From Neotamlana laminarinivorans (lineage in GTDB: Bacteria > Bacteroidota > Bacteroidia > Flavobacteriales > Flavobacteriaceae), in assembly GCF_020523925.1 (NCBI RefSeq), contig NZ_JAJAPW010000003.1:536917-600916 (forward strand): a stretch of 64,000 bases of DNA, read 5' to 3'. Below are positions 63,098 through 64,000 of the stretch, piece by piece. The first letter of the stretch is position 1; each line of letters starts with the position of its first letter. The notes under the pieces are model-generated. The model was given only the letters and a program-made list of their open reading frames with translations. It did no database searches and was not told the DNA's origin. A program made the translations under genes and the position numbers.

Positions 63098-63823
63098 ATG
63101 GATTTTAGAAAATTAGATAATTTATCCGTAGACTGCGTTTTGCTAAAGCTAGAAAACAATGCATTAAAAGTGCTGTTGCGCAAGCGTAGTTTAAACCTGT
63201 TTAGCGAAAACTTACCAATAATAGACGATTGGGTGTTACCAAGTCATTATGTCTTAAAAAGTAACAACCTAGGCGAAACAGCCAACAGAATATTTAACGA
63301 GTTAACCGGAGAAAATCATTTAAACAAAAGTCAATTCAGAACTTATGGTAATGCAAATCGAATAAATTCTGATAAAGATTTACTCTGGATACGTAGCCGC
63401 GGGGCAAAAAACCGAACAATAACCGTAGCATACTATTTAATACTGCCATCAAATAAAAAATTAAAACAAACCGAAGGTTTAAAATGGTTTAAAATACAAA
63501 CATTGCCCGAATTAGGTTTCGATCACCATAAAATAATAAACGACGCATATCAAGATATAAAAAGTAAAATCAATACCGAGCCACTAATTTTTAACTTTAT
63601 GCAAATAAAGTTTACACTCAACGAGCTGCAATCCGCATTCGAAACACTTCTCGGTATAGAACTAGATAATCGAAACTTTCGCAAAAAAATAACAAGCAAA
63701 CCCTATATTGTACCTCTCGAAGAAAAACGAAAAGGTCAATCCAAAAAACCCTCACGCCTGTATATGTTCAGTAACGAGGTTTACAATCAAGTAGTCGAAA
63801 CAGACCACATCATTAATATATAA
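63098..63823 (+). CDS. NrtR-type regulator (Nudix-like sensor plus winged helix)
   Basis: 241 residues. Residues 8-145 have the Nudix fold (VDCVLLKLENNALKVLLRKRS, WVLPSHYVL, VAYYLILPS), but the box is broken: where G-G...R-E-x2-E-E is expected the protein reads SHY and NRIFNELTG (49-71), so it should bind a ligand without hydrolysing it. Residues about 150-235 form the winged helix (FTLNELQSAFETLLGIELDNRNFRKKI). This is the layout of NrtR and its sugar-sensing Bacteroidota relatives. The palindrome in front of its own gene and the identical core before the polyol operon point to autoregulation and control of the whole regulon. Confidence 0.88.
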   Translation: MDFRKLDNLSVDCVLLKLENNALKVLLRKRSLNLFSENLPIIDDWVLPSHYVLKSNNLGETANRIFNELTGENHLNKSQFRTYGNANRINSDKDLLWIRSRGAKNRTITVAYYLILPSNKKLKQTEGLKWFKIQTLPELGFDHHKIINDAYQDIKSKINTEPLIFNFMQIKFTLNELQSAFETLLGIELDNRNFRKKITSKPYIVPLEEKRKGQSKKPSRLYMFSNEVYNQVVETDHIINI

Positions 63824-63855
63824 CCAACACATTAAGCAAACCTCCCAATAATTAA

Positions 63856-63938
63856 GGCGTTACCCGTAGGGTCGGGCTTTCACTACTCGCACTTTCCTTT
63901 GTCAAGGCGCTCAAACAAGCCGTTCAATCCCTAACGCG
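63856..63938. repeat. GC-richer intergenic element bounded by GCGTTA/TAACGC
   Basis: An 83-bp stretch with clearly higher G+C than its surroundings, opened by GGCGTTACCCGTAGGG and closed by TTCAATCCCTAACGCG; GCGTTA (63857-63862) and TAACGC (63932-63937) are inverted repeats, and CCC-GTA-GGG forms a small inner hairpin. From memory, very similar elements (with GGGTCGGGCTTTC and TCAATCCCTAACGC) recur between genes in flavobacterial genomes. Function unknown. No gene is seen from 63824 to the window end. Confidence 0.6.
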
Positions 63939-64000
63939 TGGCGTACTAAAAAAGGCTTGTAAATAAAAGTAAAGGCAATTAACCATCAGTAAAAGTTCAA

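Noticed and set aside
63856..63938. Integron attC site
   Set aside because: The terminal GTTA/TAAC boxes face the wrong way round for attC and there is no integrase or cassette gene.

Overview
The window looks like a chromosomal piece of a marine member of the Flavobacteriaceae (Bacteroidota). Evidence: strong A+T bias, almost no Shine-Dalgarno sequences, promoters of the Bacteroidota type (a -7 box of the form TAnnTTTG, seen at several genes), a type IX secretion C-terminal signal, the gene order thrS-infC-rpmI-rplT, and protein families typical of flavobacteria. The genus cannot be fixed from sequence reading alone.

Bases 1-25,428 are a surface polysaccharide locus. It opens with the tail of an initiating sugar-phosphate transferase and a UpxY/NusG-like antiterminator. 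A leftward set follows (862-5019) for a CDP-activated sugar: rfbF, rfbG, an RmlC-like epimerase and an unusual SAF-domain oxidoreductase. Then comes a rightward run of 18 genes (5723-25,428): Wzc tyrosine kinase/co-polymerase, flippase, a probable polymerase, UDP-glucose dehydrogenase, nine glycosyltransferases, three left-handed beta-helix acyltransferases, a pyruvyltransferase-family protein and a VanZ-like membrane protein. This predicts a Wzx/Wzy-type, probably acidic, acylated and pyruvylated exopolysaccharide or capsule. Next to it (25,550-30,490, leftward) are three exported proteins: a small type IX signal protein, an 'SYQAVLR'-type protein and a 1228-residue protein with three FN3 domains, an SGNH hydrolase-like domain and beta-helix repeats. 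gmd and fcl (30,929-33,192) supply GDP-L-fucose.

Bases 33,474-53,875 are mostly housekeeping: tRNA-Leu(GAG), tRNA-Lys(TTT), shikimate kinase, a PRTase, an S4 protein, tgt, an LptF/G permease, an EamA transporter, accA, dnaB, an AI-2E family permease, an aminotransferase/sulfotransferase pair, a WG-repeat protein, YjbQ, a HAD phosphatase and the thrS-infC-rpmI-rplT operon. Embedded here are a composite intergenic repeat array (about 35.4-35.9 kb), an 11-bp tandem repeat in front of tgt, an inverted-repeat-bounded element after accA, and a decayed lipoprotein gene (48,689-49,131).

Bases 54,111-63,823 are a polyol utilisation regulon, probably for mannitol: an outer-membrane protein, a small unknown protein, a lipoprotein-anchored sugar-binding protein, an ABC ATPase and permease, a mannitol dehydrogenase-family enzyme and a PfkB kinase, then a second divergent mannitol dehydrogenase paralogue and a Nudix/winged-helix (NrtR-type) regulator. 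Matching palindromes (AAACGT, 7 nt, ACGTTT) lie just downstream of the -7 box both in front of the operon and in front of the regulator, which points to a shared operator and autoregulation. The window ends in a GC-richer intergenic element of a type that appears to recur in this family.
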